A stretch of DNA of 31,412 bases from Chara braunii (Eukaryota; Streptophyta; Charophyceae; Charales; Characeae): positions 1,188,427-1,219,838 of the forward strand of contig BFEA01000378.1 of NCBI GenBank assembly GCA_003427395.1, written 5' to 3'. Below, piece after piece: positions 9,295 through 20,460 of the stretch (the stretch's first letter is position 1; every line of letters begins with the position of its first letter). The notes under the pieces are model-generated. The model saw only the letters and a list, made by a program, of their open reading frames with translations, did not search any database and was not told where the DNA came from. A program made the translations under genes and the position numbers.

Positions 9295-10368
9295 TTGAGA
9301 GGGGAACGGTATCCCAATCCTGACGTGGAAAAGAAGGTAGTGGATTACCTCGACGACAAGATATGTACGCATGTCGCCGACTACTCGAGTGGGCCGTACA
9401 CGTCCCGATGGTTTTGTTTTGTTAAGCCTAACGGGACATTGCGGTGGGTGCAAGATTTGCAACGGTTGAATGCGGTGACTGTGCGAGATGCGGGAGGTTT
9501 GCCAAATGCAGACGCGCTGCCAGAGTCCTGTGCTGGAAGACTTATAATTTCACTTATAAACCTCTACTCGGGGTACGACCAGTTTCCAGTCTACCCGCCA
9601 GATAGGCCAGTGACAGCAATGCATACGCCTATAGGACTGATCCATATGAATGTGGCTCCACAAGGGTGGACTAATGTGGTGGCGATGGTTCAACGACATA
9701 TGATTCGGACCATGCAGTCAGTGAGCCCGCATATCACTCAGCCGTATATCGACGACTTGGAGGTAAAGGGGCAGAGAGAGAAGGAGAGTGACAAAGTATT
9801 GCCGTGAGTAAGGCGCTTTGTCTGGAAGCACGTCTAGGATCTTGATAAAGTCATGAGCGTGCTTGAGGAGCACAACCTCACGACAAGTGGAGCCAAATCC
9901 AGACATTGCAAGAGAGAGGCTACCATCTTAGGTTTCGTTCGTAGTGAGAAAGGTCGCCGGCCGGACGTGAAAAAGACAGACAAGATTACCGAGTGGCCAA
10001 TACCATTCCATTCGATAACAGATGTTAGAAGCTTCCTCGGTACATGTGGATTCTAGAGGACCTTCGTCAAGAACTTTGCCGCCAAGATTGAACACTTGAG
10101 AAAGTTGGTTCGTCAGGACCAGGAATGGATTTGGGGTGAGGAGCAGGAGAATGTTGTGGCTAGGATGAAAGAGAAGTTTCGAGAAGGAGGGTTAGTACTG
10201 GGCGCACCAGACTATGATGCCACGGAGGTGAGGCCATTCGTCGTTGAAATGGATGTTGGGCCGACTGCTTTGGGAGGAGTCTTGATTCAGACAGATATCG
10301 AAGGAAAAGAGAGACCACTGAGGTTTGAAAGCCGAACTTTGAACACAACTGAGAGAAAATACTCTTAG
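9295..10368 (+). pseudogene. pol: Reverse transcriptase (broken)
   Basis: Ty3/gypsy-type RT. Visible blocks in order are SRWFCFVKPNGTLRWVQDLQRLN (fingers), LINLYSGYDQFPV (motif A), TPIGLIHMNVAPQGWTN (motif B), QPYIDDLEV (motif C, YIDD at 9745-9756), LGFVRSEKGRRPD, and DVRSFLGTCGF with RTFVKNFA. Two defects stand out. The first catalytic Asp of motif A (normally LYSGYDQ preceded by D) is Asn here. Stops interrupt at 9805-9807 (TGA), in the segment around 9836, and at 10054-10056 (TAG, where GFW is usual). It cannot encode an active enzyme. The frame is shared with protease and RNase H. Confidence 0.9.
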
Positions 10369-11202
10369 TTTAAGAAGGAGACTCTCACTGTCCTTCACTG
10401 CCTCAGGATCTTCAGGAATTATATCTTTGGCAGGAGGTTCATATTAAGGGTAGACCCAACCGCGCTCGCTTACTCATTGAGGAATTACGTTCCATCGGAT
10501 CCTACGGTAGTCAGGTGGTTGACTTACATATGGATGTTTAACTTTGATTTGGAAAGGATCTCTGGAAACAAGAATAGAGCGGATGGGTTAAGCCGCATCG
10601 ACTGGGACCAACAGAAGGAGAAGGCAGTAGAGACTACGCCCCCAGTTGATGGGTTCCTGGATCAAGAGGAAGACATCCCTCTTCACATAAATGAATGGTC
10701 TTTGCGAGTGCCGAATTGCGTTGGCCATCCCATCTGGATTGCACCCAGGGGGTATGAACAGAAGGCAGAGCTTGTGCTCAAGCCTTTTGAAGAAAAAGAC
10801 GCATGGGGCGACAGAGATGCCCAATGGATGATGAAGTTGGCACTAGCGGGCATGCATAGTCTGGTGGAGGAGGTGATAACGATAGAGGAAGGGCAAGACC
10901 AGGTAGAGAAGCATGAGGAATTGATGGGAGGGATGTACCTCCTCGTCAATACACTTCTGCAGGGAAACTTTGATCAAATAAGCTCACTGAATCCAGCTGA
11001 GAATGAAGATGTGGTGCCAGAAAGCAAAGATGACGAGTTCGAAGAAGGGGAGATCAAAGAGGCATTCCGAGCAGAGGAGTATGATGAAATTTACCTAGAG
11101 TTGGGGCTTCTCCTATCATGGGAGATGCGGGATAGACATGCAAGTGAAAGGGCTCAGAAGATAAGGCATCTCTATTTGGTAAGAGATAGTCATCTTTTGT
11201 AA
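10096..11202 (+). pseudogene. pol: RNase H domain and RNase H-integrase linker (broken)
   Basis: RNase H degrades the RNA strand during reverse transcription. Seen here are FVVEMDVGPTALGGVLIQ (first acidic residue), ESRTLNTTERKYS with a TAG at 10366-10368 where Gln is usual, then FKKETLTVLHCLR, IFGRRFILRVDPTAL and NFDLERISGNKNRADGLSRI. That order and spacing are typical of gypsy RNase H. From about 10620 to 11202 the frame continues as a long, acidic linker (EEGEIKEAF and similar) with no recognisable domain. The domain sits in the same frame as the RT, with 10477-11202 continuously open. The shift to the integrase frame occurs just after 11202. Confidence 0.88.
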
Positions 11203-11231
11203 AAAGGCAACTGGTAAACCTAAGGAGAGCT

Positions 11232-12305
11232 GTGTGTGGCAGGAACCGTCATATTGATATTATAACTGCGCTTCATGATGGCATTGCAGGAGGACACCGG
11301 GGAGTTAGTGTCACGTATGCTAAGATAAGCGAGCTATACTATTGGGATGAAATGATGGAGTTGGTCAGCAAATTTTGTCGTTCCTGCGTACCTTGTCAAA
11401 AACGATCTCCTCTGAGGCCAAGGTTAGAAAGGGAAGTGGGGGTCGTAGTACATCTCGACCTACTTTTTATGTCGATTGGGGATCATAGCTACAATTATAT
11501 CTTCGATGCGCGTGACAATCTTTCTGGCTTTGTAGACGGACGAGCCATTCGTACAAAAACTGATTCGGTCTTGGTAAGCTGCATCGAGGAGTACTACCTG
11601 CGTTATCCCTTTGCCAGAGAGTTTGTGATGGATAGAGGGTCAGAGTTCACCTGCCAGGAAGTGCAATAATTGTTGTCAAGATACGGTGTGGTAGGCAATT
11701 ACACCATGACCGCTCCCCCCCAGGCAAATGCTCCAGTTGAAAGAGGGCATAGAACCATGACGAACCTCCTGGCTAAGTGGACCGAAGGTAGACCTAACCA
11801 GTAGCCAAGATACCGAAGGGCGACGTTTTTTGTCGAGAATATTACGGTAAAGAGGACCACTAAGTACGCGCCAGCCACGCTATGGTACGGGAGACACGCC
11901 ACTTTCCCAATTGAGAGCTTCCTGAAGACTTAGAAACGTCAGGATTTAGAAACCAACCTGTTCTTCGAGGAACTGCTCGACATTCGAGCGCGACAGGTGG
12001 GTGCGATTCAGGAAAGGGTTCAGGAGGCGTCCAACCAAGTGGAGAAGAACCGCATGGATGATAAGGCTCGTTGGGACTAGTTGGCGCGAATACGAAAGGT
12101 ACCTTTGGCAGTTGGAGACCTGATACTCCTATATGACTCATCCGTGGAGAAGTAGTGGTCCAAAAAGTTGGACAAAAGGTGGCTACGCCCCTATCAGATT
12201 GTACGATGTGGAGATTTCGGAGCCTACCAGATTGAGGAGCTAGATGAGACAGAATGGAAGGATTGGGTATCTGGAACGAGACTAAAGAAATTTGTGGCAA
12301 GATAA
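11232..12305 (+). pseudogene. pol: Integrase (broken)
   Basis: A DDE-type integrase that would insert the element cDNA. One frame runs the whole length. The zinc-binding HHCC domain has His codons at 11274 and 11295 (HDGIAGGH) followed by CRSCVPCQ. The catalytic core has Asp in HLDLLFM, Asp in MDRGSEF, and Glu in APVERGHRT after a stop at 11667-11669. Further in-frame stops are at 11802, 11931, 12078 and 12153, all TAG. The C-terminal part (LAVGDLILLYD, KWLRPYQIV-like, then GTRLKKF) resembles the usual DNA-binding tail; I see no chromodomain. RT-RNase H-integrase order places the element in Ty3/gypsy. Confidence 0.9.
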
Positions 12306-12539
12306 GAGGTAAGATAAACGATCCAACTCCTTTAAAGTAGGATCCTAAGTATGTAGAAAAGAGTCATAGATAAGGCGTAGAAAGGGAAAAAATGATAGGA
12401 TGTATAGGTTGGATAGGTCTGCTTGATGGGTGTGCTTGGTCTGACCTGAGCCTGCTTTATTCCCACCTGTTTGCTTACCCCGATATGTGTCTGTCGTCTC
12501 CTTCGTCGGTTGTGCAGGTCTGACTTTGCAAAGACAGCC
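12306..12539 (+). promoter_or_regulatory. Spacer between pol and the 3' Gag-like frame, with a candidate splice acceptor
   Basis: No gene. A pyrimidine-rich stretch (CGTCTCCTTCGTCGG, then TTGTGCAG ending at 12517) lies 23 bases before the ATG of the next reading frame, and GACAG at 12533-12537 is a second possibility. Together with the leader donor at 5873/5874, this could allow a spliced mRNA for the 3' frame, as retroviral env genes use. It is too short to hide an LTR, which argues that the next frame belongs to the same element. Confidence 0.35.
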
Positions 12540-15086
12540 ATGCCAAGAGGAGGGAGCGGGACGAGGCCGCCACGGAGGCCATTCGGAGTATCGGAAGGTC
12601 ATGAGCGGCATATGTCTCGCCATTGGGAGCACACTCCCGTATACGATGACGGGGATATAGAGCTCTTTGTGGACGACTTCCGAGGATATGCGGAACATAT
12701 GAGATGGACAGTGACGCAAATGATTGAGAGGCTGAGAGGAGCTGGTAGGTTTGAGGAGCCCATCACACGGATCCGTAGGGAGGCGATGACCTGGCCAGAG
12801 GTGGAGATGAAGATGCAGGAGCTACGACCGTCACCTGTGGGGCCTGATGGCAGACCGATCCATCTGGAGATTGGGAATGTGGAGGACTTCATCCCCGCCT
12901 TCGAGCAGTTCACGCACGATCAACGCATATTGAGGGATGAGTGAGCGCGGACGTTGCCACTATGGACTAGGAAGGCAGAAAGGTCGTTAGCCAGACAGAT
13001 CAGAGACATGGTTCGAGACTGGGAGAGTTGCAAGGCGCATTTGAGGGAGGCCTTTCGACGGCCAGAGCCACCTCAGCCTAGGGTCGTGAGACGGCAGAGA
13101 AGCAAGAGGCAGAGGGACCCGGAGCCCAGAGAGGCCATGTCATCGCGAGGAGGACGGAAGGCGCTCGCTAGGCGAGAGGAGGAGTCAATACCTATGGAGA
13201 AGGAGCAAGGGGCATATCCCGAGTGTGGGAGAAGCCCAGTGTTTTTCCAGCGCTTTACTGGAGCGAAGTTGAGCGGGTCTCCCCAGCACGCGAGAGAGGA
13301 GGTGGCGCCATCCGGAGGATCATTGCAGGAACTGGAGGCGCACCTAGATATTTCACAGTGGAGAGAGCCGCTGACTAGTGAAGGGCGTGGTGAGCCAGCA
13401 GAGGAGGTACCACGAGAGGAAGTCCATGAGCCTGAGCGAGAGACGAGGCAGAGTGCCGAGAGAGGGCGTGTTATGGAGGAGGTGATAGAGGTTGAGGAGG
13501 ACACTCCTCCTCAGTTGCATGCTGCAAAGTTGGGACCAGAGATCTTACCAAAGATCGCCCGCGAGGAGGAGGAGGAGCCTCGACTGGAGGAGATTCTATC
13601 CCCTCCGCCAAAGGCAATTCTGCCGCCAGGGGTGAGGATGGAGATGGAGCAAGAAAGGACTGGCTGGAGGTGAGAGGCCATCTCCATGATTGATAGGTAT
13701 CTGGCAGTGCATGTCCAAGAGCACCCTGACATCTAGGATCCCGTGCCTATGGAGCCACCACGAGAGCCGCGCCAGCTAGAGAGAGAGGCGGGGGCCAAGA
13801 TTCCGGGGAGAGTAGACCATCACATAAGAGGGAGAGTACCGGCAGGGGAGATAGCCGAGGAGAAACGGGCCAGAGTTGGAAAGCGCGTGGTGGAAATTTG
13901 GCAGGAAAGGCAGAGGTTAAAGGTGGCTGGAGCACTCCCAGATCGGCCACCAGGCACAACGCCTAAACCATGTGGAGTCAAGGGAATGTGCGAAGAGTTC
14001 TTTGGCCAGCATGGCAAGGGGTTGGCGCTCCAGAGAGGGCAGGACTCGGGACATCGAGGATGGCGGATGAGTACCTGGATCGTAAGATCCGCTTCCTGGC
14101 CAAGACATCTTTCAATAGGTACCTGATGTTGGAAGATGATCTGGCCGAAAAGAAGATAAAGGAAGCGAGCCATGAAGTGCGTCTAGATGCGGTTGAGGCG
14201 GAGGTCCGCCAGCTCAGAGCATTGGTGGCTAGTCAAGCTGCCATCATCCAGGATTTGAGGCGGCAACCTCGAGACGAGGCTGACAGGACAGAGAGAGAGG
14301 AGTCTGCCGAAGTAGTGGACAGGGCAGTGAGTAGTCGACATGGCACTCAGAAAGAGTCAGTACTGGGCTTATCCATGCAGCCACCTGCAGTTGGACTCCC
14401 GCAGGAGCCGCCCACGGGAAACGTCATCCTGGAGTCTGAGGAGGCAAAGGCAAAGAGGGAGGCAGAGAAAGAGGCCTTTGAGTTCAGGGTGCCTACTGAA
14501 CTCGCCACGTTGCCAACAACAGTTGTGGAGCCCATGACAGTGGCTATGCCATTATCAATCGAGGGGGGGAAGCAAACAGCTAGCAGCGAGTCGATTCAGG
14601 GTTCAGGGGAGGGGTTTATGGATGTGCTTCGTGAGGCGGTTGATACTATGCAGGAAGAGGCAAGTCTGTTTTCGCCTGAGCAAAGGGTGGAGGAGCCTGA
14701 TTGCGATGGAGGGCGTCATCGAGGGCAGGCCACAGAGGTTGGATACACCTGAGTATAGGCCAGAGGGGGTTGGAATATGAAGAGAGTTATGTACTCAGGA
14801 GTTAGAGGCGAGACATGAGGAGCCTATGGGTGTGCCCTAGAGCTATGAGATGGGCAGAGAGACCGGTGAGGCACCTTCATCGCCAGGGTCCCAAAGAAAG
14901 AAGAAGAGGCTAAGAAAGTCGTACGACCCGACCTGTTTTTTTTGCAAGAATGGTGAGCATAGGGCCTCGCAGTGTCCTAAGTTTTTGAAGGACAAGGCAA
15001 CAAGGAAGGTGACTGAGAGTGGTGGTAAGATGTATGATAGAGAGGGTATAATAGCAGACCGATCTGCCGAGGGGGGCAAAGCTTAG
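12540..15086 (+). pseudogene. Second Gag-like protein encoded downstream of pol (broken)
   Basis: The frame opens at ATG 12540 (MPRGGSGTRPPRRPFG). The first domain (YDDGDIELFVDDFRGYAE, MIERLRGAGRFEEPI, TWPEVEMKMQELRPSP, VEDFIPAFEQF, then ARQIRDMVRDW) has the helical style of a retrotransposon Gag capsid. An acidic/Arg-rich low-complexity region follows (13070-13670), then a coiled-coil-like stretch (VEAEVRQLRALVASQAAIIQDLRRQ region, 14190-14270). Near the end is a CCHC zinc knuckle (C-FF-C-KNGE-H-RASQ-C) at 14934-14975. Lesions are TGA at 12942-12944 and 13671-13673, TAG at 13734-13736, a frame change near 14050 and another before 14850. It is clearly different in sequence from the 5' Gag. 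It may be an accessory nucleic-acid-binding protein, or the gag of a lost second element. Confidence 0.7.
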
Positions 15087-15363
15087 TTATATAGCCAAAA
15101 CCAGGAGGAGATGAGTGAGTAGGGACTGGTTTACCTATGTGTTAACTACTGTTAGGGTAGCATAAGGATGAGCAAAGTATGTACATTAGGGCTAAGGTTT
15201 GACGGTATCTTTGTTTTTGTTTGTGCATTCTTGAGACTACGTTGTTAGTTGTACACAGTGTTGTCAAGCGGGGATCCCCGAGGCCCAAGCCGGGGTGGGG
15301 GTTTCACCCCCTCACCCCCGCCGTGGGGATCCCCGACCCCCGGCCCCTCCAAACCACCCCCGC

Positions 15364-15905
15364 NNNNNNNNNNNNNNNNNNNNNNNNNNNNNNNNNNNNN
15401 NNNNNNNNNNNNNNNNNNNNNNNNNNNNNNNNNNNNNNNNNNNNNNNNNNNNNNNNNNNNNNNNNNNNNNNNNNNNNNNNNNNNNNNNNNNNNNNNNNNN
15501 NNNNNNNNNNNNNNNNNNNNNNNNNNNNNNNNNNNNNNNNNNNNNNNNNNNNNNNNNNNNNNNNNNNNNNNNNNNNNNNNNNNNNNNNNNNNNNNNNNNN
15601 NNNNNNNNNNNNNNNNNNNNNNNNNNNNNNNNNNNNNNNNNNNNNNNNNNNNNNNNNNNNNNNNNNNNNNNNNNNNNNNNNNNNNNNNNNNNNNNNNNNN
15701 NNNNNNNNNNNNNNNNNNNNNNNNNNNNNNNNNNNNNNNNNNNNNNNNNNNNNNNNNNNNNNNNNNNNNNNNNNNNNNNNNNNNNNNNNNNNNNNNNNNN
15801 NNNNNNNNNNNNNNNNNNNNNNNNNNNNNNNNNNNNNNNNNNNNNNNNNNNNNNNNNNNNNNNNNNNNNNNNNNNNNNNNNNNNNNNNNNNNNNNNNNNN
15901 NNNNN
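15364..15905. other. Assembly gap (542 N)
   Basis: A run of N inside the hAT-type element, next to GC-rich sequence and a hairpin satellite, both hard to assemble. The left end of the nested element lies at or in this gap. Its true length is unknown, and any reading frame across it is meaningless. Confidence 0.99.
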
Positions 15906-17681
15906 TTAACAACTCGTAATATTTTCAGGTCCTTTTTCAGCTCCCCATAGTATACCCATCCAAGCATTTGGACGGGGGAACCTGAAACCGCTTTCAGAAG
16001 CTTCAACCACTTCAGATCATTTCAGAGTTTTGAGGTCTCTCCATCTGAAACTCCTAAAATGATATGAAGTGGCTGAAAATCTGAAAGCAGTTTCAGGTCC
16101 CCCCATCCAAGCATTTGGACGGAGGAACCTGAAACCTCTTTCAGAAGCTTCAGCCACTTGAAATCATTTCAGAGGTTTCAGGTCTCCCCACCCAAAACTC
16201 CTGAAATTATCTGAAGTCGCTGAAAATCTGAAAGCGGTTTCAGATGCCCTCATCCAAACATTTGGATGGGGGGACCTGAAACCACTTTCAGAAGTTTCAG
16301 CCACTTCAGATCATTTCAGAGGTTTCAGGTCTCTCCATTTGAAACTCATGAAATAATGTGAAGTGGTTGAAACTTTTGAAAGCGGTTTCATGTCCCCCCA
16401 TCCAAACATTTGGACGGAGGGACTTGAAAATGCTTTTAGAAGCTTCAGCTACTTCATATCATTTCAGAGGTTTCAGGTCTCCCCACCTGAAACTCCTGAA
16501 ATGATCTGAAGTGGCTGAAAATGTGAAAGCGGTTTCAGATGTCCCCATCCAACCATTTGGATAAGGAGACCTGAAACCACTTTCAGAAGCTTCAGCCACT
16601 TCAAATCATTTCAGGTTCCAGGTCTCTCCATCTGAAACTCCTGAAATGATATGAAGTGGCTGAAGCTTCTGAAAGCAGTTTCATGTCCCCCCATCCAAGC
16701 ATTTGGACGGGAGGAACTGAAACTGCTTTCAGAAGCTTCAACCACTTCATATCATTTCAGAGGTTGCAGGTCTCCCCACCTAAAACCTCTGAAATGATCT
16801 GAAGTGGCTAAAAATCTGAAAGCGGTTTCAGATGCCCCATTAAACCATTTCGTTGGGGGGACCTGAAACCACTTTTAGAATCTTCAGCCACTTCAGATCA
16901 TTTCAGAGGTTTCAGGTCTCTTTATCTGAAACTCCTGAAATGATTTGAAGTGGCTGAAAATCTGAAAGCAGTTTTAGGTCCCCTCATCCAAGCATTTGGA
17001 CGGGGGGACCTGAAACCGCTTTCAGAAGCTTCAGCCACTTCATATCATTTGAGAGATTTCAGGTCTCCCCACCCGAAACTCCTGAAATGACTTGAAGTGG
17101 TTGAAAATTTAAAAACGGTTTCAGAACCACTTCTGAACATTTCAGAGGTTTCAGGTCTCCCCGCCTTAAACTCCTGAAATAACATGACGTAGCTGAAGAT
17201 TCTGAAAGCGGTTTCAAGTCCCCCTACCCAAACATTTGGATGGGGGGACCTGAAACCACTTTCAGAAGCTTCAGCCACTTCAGGTTATTTAACAGGTTTT
17301 AGGTCTCCCCACTCGAAACTCCTGAAATGACTTGAAGTGGCTGAAAATATGAAAACGGTTTCAGATGTCCCAATCCAAAAATTTGGATGGGAGGATCTGA
17401 AACCGCTTTCAGAAGTTTCAGCCACTTCAGGTAATTTAAGAGGTTTCAGGTTCCCCTCCCGAAACTCCTGAAATGACCTGAAGTGGCACACAACATCGTT
17501 GACGGTTGAACCAAAACAAAAACAGGTGAAAAAAAAACGAAAAAAAACATAAAATCTGACTTTCAAACCACCTGAATCTCCTGAAAAGACCTGAATTGTC
17601 TTCATGCCATTTCAACGATTTCTGCTAACAGACTTCATAATCTTTCATTCTAAAATTTCAGTAGGTCGTTAACCACTTGTG
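15906..17681. mobile_element. Nested non-autonomous element carrying a palindromic satellite (left end in gap)
   Basis: The visible left end starts TTAACAACTCGTAAT and the right end finishes GTCGTTAACCACTTGTG at 17681, beyond which the GC-rich hAT-type sequence resumes. The ends match those of the 475-bp insertion at 26688-27162 (left GTTAACAACAGTCGTAT, right CGATAACCGCTTGTG). Both elements are filled with the word TGAAGTGG and its complement, so they are one family. The termini are partly inverted (GGTTAAC near both ends). The family leaves a 9-bp duplication at the other site, which points to a Mutator-like origin. The target duplication here cannot be read because of the gap. Confidence 0.7.
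15950..17480. repeat. ~147-bp tandem satellite, each unit a long inverted repeat
   Basis: About ten units, marked by CATTTGGACGG-like words at 15964, 16109, 16259, 16409, 16553, 16700, 16847, 16993, 17232 and 17387. Most spacings are 144-150 bp; one is ~239 and the last ~155. Each unit has a left half (ACCTGAAACCGCTTTCAG, CTTCAGCCACTTCAGATCAT) and its reverse complement in the right half, so each could fold into a hairpin of about 60 bp. No coding capacity. Confidence 0.88.
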
Positions 17682-17946
17682 CCTGGCCCCGCACCCCCGC
17701 CCCCGCCCCTGGTCCCGGCCATCCCCGGCCCCGCACCCCGCTCAGCCCCGCCCCCGACCCCGCGCCCAGGGCCACCCCAGGCTCACCAGGGGTGGGTGTA
17801 GCCCCGGAGGGGACCCGAGGTGGGGCCAAAACTGCATTTTTGCAGTTCAACTCAGGGGGTGCATGCTGTCGTTGCGCACCCCCCTGTATTTTTTTTTTTG
17901 GGGGGGGGGGGGTCCGGAGCCAGGGCTCGACAACCCTGGTTGTACA

Positions 17947-20460
17947 TATGGAGGATTACGGCGTATGTTTCCCATTGAGATGATTTTTTTAGTGATATGA
18001 GAATCGAGATTATATAAGATAGCATGTGTATGCTGAGGACACTCTTCTTTGACCTTGACACTCGGATTTTAGTACTTGTATCGGTGACGCTTCTAACATT
18101 ACGGTTGAAAGTGACATTGATTGATCCGAGTGACTTATGAAGTTGGGCTACTATGTGTGTTTTTGGATGAGATATCTCATCCCTGAGTGTATTTTTGAGT
18201 TGAGTTCTATCTGAGACCATTCCCTGTATATGACGATCACAATCACTCCCACATGTGTGGTTTTATCCTGATGTATGATGACTTCGTGTGAAAGATGTAT
18301 GAGAAACATCTCGTATGCTGTGTATCTCGTGAATGTGAATGGGTGTGAACTGTCTACTCTTCGGTATACTCGTACGATCTGTCCACGAGCGGGTGATAGG
18401 GCCGGGTATAAGGAGAGGGAGTGCAGTCTGTTTTGTAAAAAGTGTGAGAATCCTAAGGGATTTATGAGTCTTTGAAACTCGAATGCTTACCATGCCAAAT
18501 GTTTATTGATTGAGTTGTGATGACGATCCATAAGTTGATCTCTCGGTTTGGGTTGTTTTATGGTTGAGACACCTTCTAGTGAAAATATAGTCTTGTGCTT
18601 ATTTGGAATATCATCTTCAGATGGGGAAGATATTTTAAAAGAAAGACCGCATGAGAGTTCATCCTAGAAAGAGAAGGGATGATTGGGAGACCTATTGAGT
18701 GAGACCTCCTTCATATGAAAGGTGGTTAATAGATTTAATGGCATGGAAAGCTGATTTTGAATGATAAAGTCCGGCGAGAAGTACCACGTTTTGTTTCGCT
18801 ATTGGCGAAATTTTGGAGATCGCAAAAGTGATTTATTTGGGAGATGTCGCTGAGAGGAGGTTTTTTGCCCTGATCAAGTTGGAAGGTCACGACATTGTGA
18901 ATCTGACGGTGATTTTGTTTTGTGAATATGGAGAGGTTGCCGTGTTTTCTCTGTGTTGTCCTACAGAGGACTGGTAAATACCTTTTATGTGTGACTGACC
19001 TTTGCGTAGTCCCGCAGTAGGCATGTATTGTTGCCACACACCGGCCAGCGACTTGTGCTGATCTTAGGGCGTTTATGAGAATACCAAGCTAACAGTAAAG
19101 TTTAGCATCACTAGGGCGCAACCCCTAGTGTCGGCTGCTGATCAGCGTAACCTGAATAGCAGGTCTACGTCTTGCCAAGGGAGTAAAGACTTAAAGGGGT
19201 GTGGTCACCGCGGAGGGTTTTACTCCTGCAGAACGGCGTGAGATAAGAGTCGAGTCGAGTCGAGTATTTTTTAGTCCTGATTGCATGCTATCAGGAAATA
19301 ATCTATCGTGGCGCAACCTGCGAAGGCACCACCGCTAAAATAACAACGCGGTGAACCGTAGATCTGGCACGATCACCCAGACTATGGTGGGCCAGGATGG
19401 AGACCTGACCTTGCTAGACTGCAGGAAGAGTCTACGATGAGATTTCTATAAATATATATGTTTGATTGCGAAATTTGTGGGAGGGAAGCAAGAATGCTTT
19501 CAAAGGTCTCGGTTAGGGCCCACGTCCCTGGTTATGACCCTGCTTGTAGGGTAGAGACTAGGGACACCTAACGAGAAGCCGGCGTTTGTCTAGGACAAAG
19601 GGGAGAGGACAGTTGAGGAATCCAGTTAAGGCTAATGTTGTAGTATAGTGATGAGTATCTCACTTTTCTAGTTTCAGGATGATGGGGACCCATTGAAATC
19701 CTAGCAGCATAAAGTTGTGTTTGGACTGGATTGATGGAGACCTCGAACTCGAGTCTGTTCGCTGATTGGATTGGTTCCTTTCTCGTGAGCATTTGAAATT
19801 TTGGATGGATTTGTAGTTTTTTTATTTTTGTGAAGCGATGGGAACGTCGCTTAATATGGTCTGGTAAGTTGTCGGTGTGAATACCCTTACAAGGGTATCC
19901 GCCCTCGTTTTAGCAAGAGACAGAAGATAAGTTTGGGTTAAAGTTTAAAAATACCGCGCGAGGCGCGACTGCGTCTGCAGTTTACGTTCACTGTATGGTT
20001 GAATAGAGTAGAGAGTGTGTGGGCGCGCAGGCTTGCGCGCGTGACTTTATTTTTTTTTATGACTGAAGGGCCGGTGTGATCGTCGGCTTGAAATTGTTTA
20101 TTTTCTGATTAAACTAGGATTGAAAAGATTTTGCCTCCTGATTGAGGTGTTTTCCAGTGACTTGTGCGTACGTATGGAGGACGGCGTCAATTACAAATGA
20201 CTTTTTGAAATTTCTTTTGTGGCTCCGCTCGTCTCGCGGTAGTCATTTGTATAGGTGTCCTGCTATACTAGACCTAACATTGGGTCTAGTACTATTGGTT
20301 ACGACATTGGATTTTCATCAAAGAGATTCAAGGATCGAGATTGAGCGGCGGCTACATGGGGATATAAGAGTAGCGCAAAGGGGACCGAGGGGTTCAGGGC
20401 CCGACGGGCTATCCCCCTTGGTTTTGCCGTCGGCGGTATTAGAGTTGTGCTAGCGGGTTC
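17947..20460. other. No gene recognised
   Basis: Non-coding-looking sequence following the hAT-type insertion, probably the continuation of older repeat DNA. Only short frames occur. A 69-codon stretch without ATG at 18768-18977 is open but has no recognisable motif. A short hairpin (ATACCCTT / AAGGGTAT) lies at 19881-19898. GTCGA is repeated near 19250-19265. Confidence 0.5.

Larger units (their letters stand above)
15248..17946. mobile_element. Non-autonomous hAT-type element (with 8-bp target duplication)
   Basis: The 8-bp word GTTGTACA occurs at 15248-15255 and 17939-17946. Immediately inside are inverted termini CAGTGTTGTCAAGC (15256-15269) and GCTCGACAACCCTG (17925-17938), 12 of 14 matching when one is reverse-complemented. 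An 8-bp target duplication with short termini starting CAG is typical of the hAT superfamily. The terminal regions are very GC-rich (GGGGATCCCC, CCCCGCCCCC). The interior holds the N gap and a nested element. No transposase is visible. It interrupts sequence just downstream of the 3' Gag-like frame. Confidence 0.85.

Noticed and set aside
15221-16006. Long frames on both strands across 15221-16006
   Set aside because: They run through 542 N and exist only because unknown codons are not stops.
18768-18977. 69-codon open stretch without ATG (contains LEIAKVIYLGDVAERRFFALIKLEGHD region)
   Set aside because: No start, no partner exon, no homologous copy in the window and no recognised motif; this length is expected by chance.
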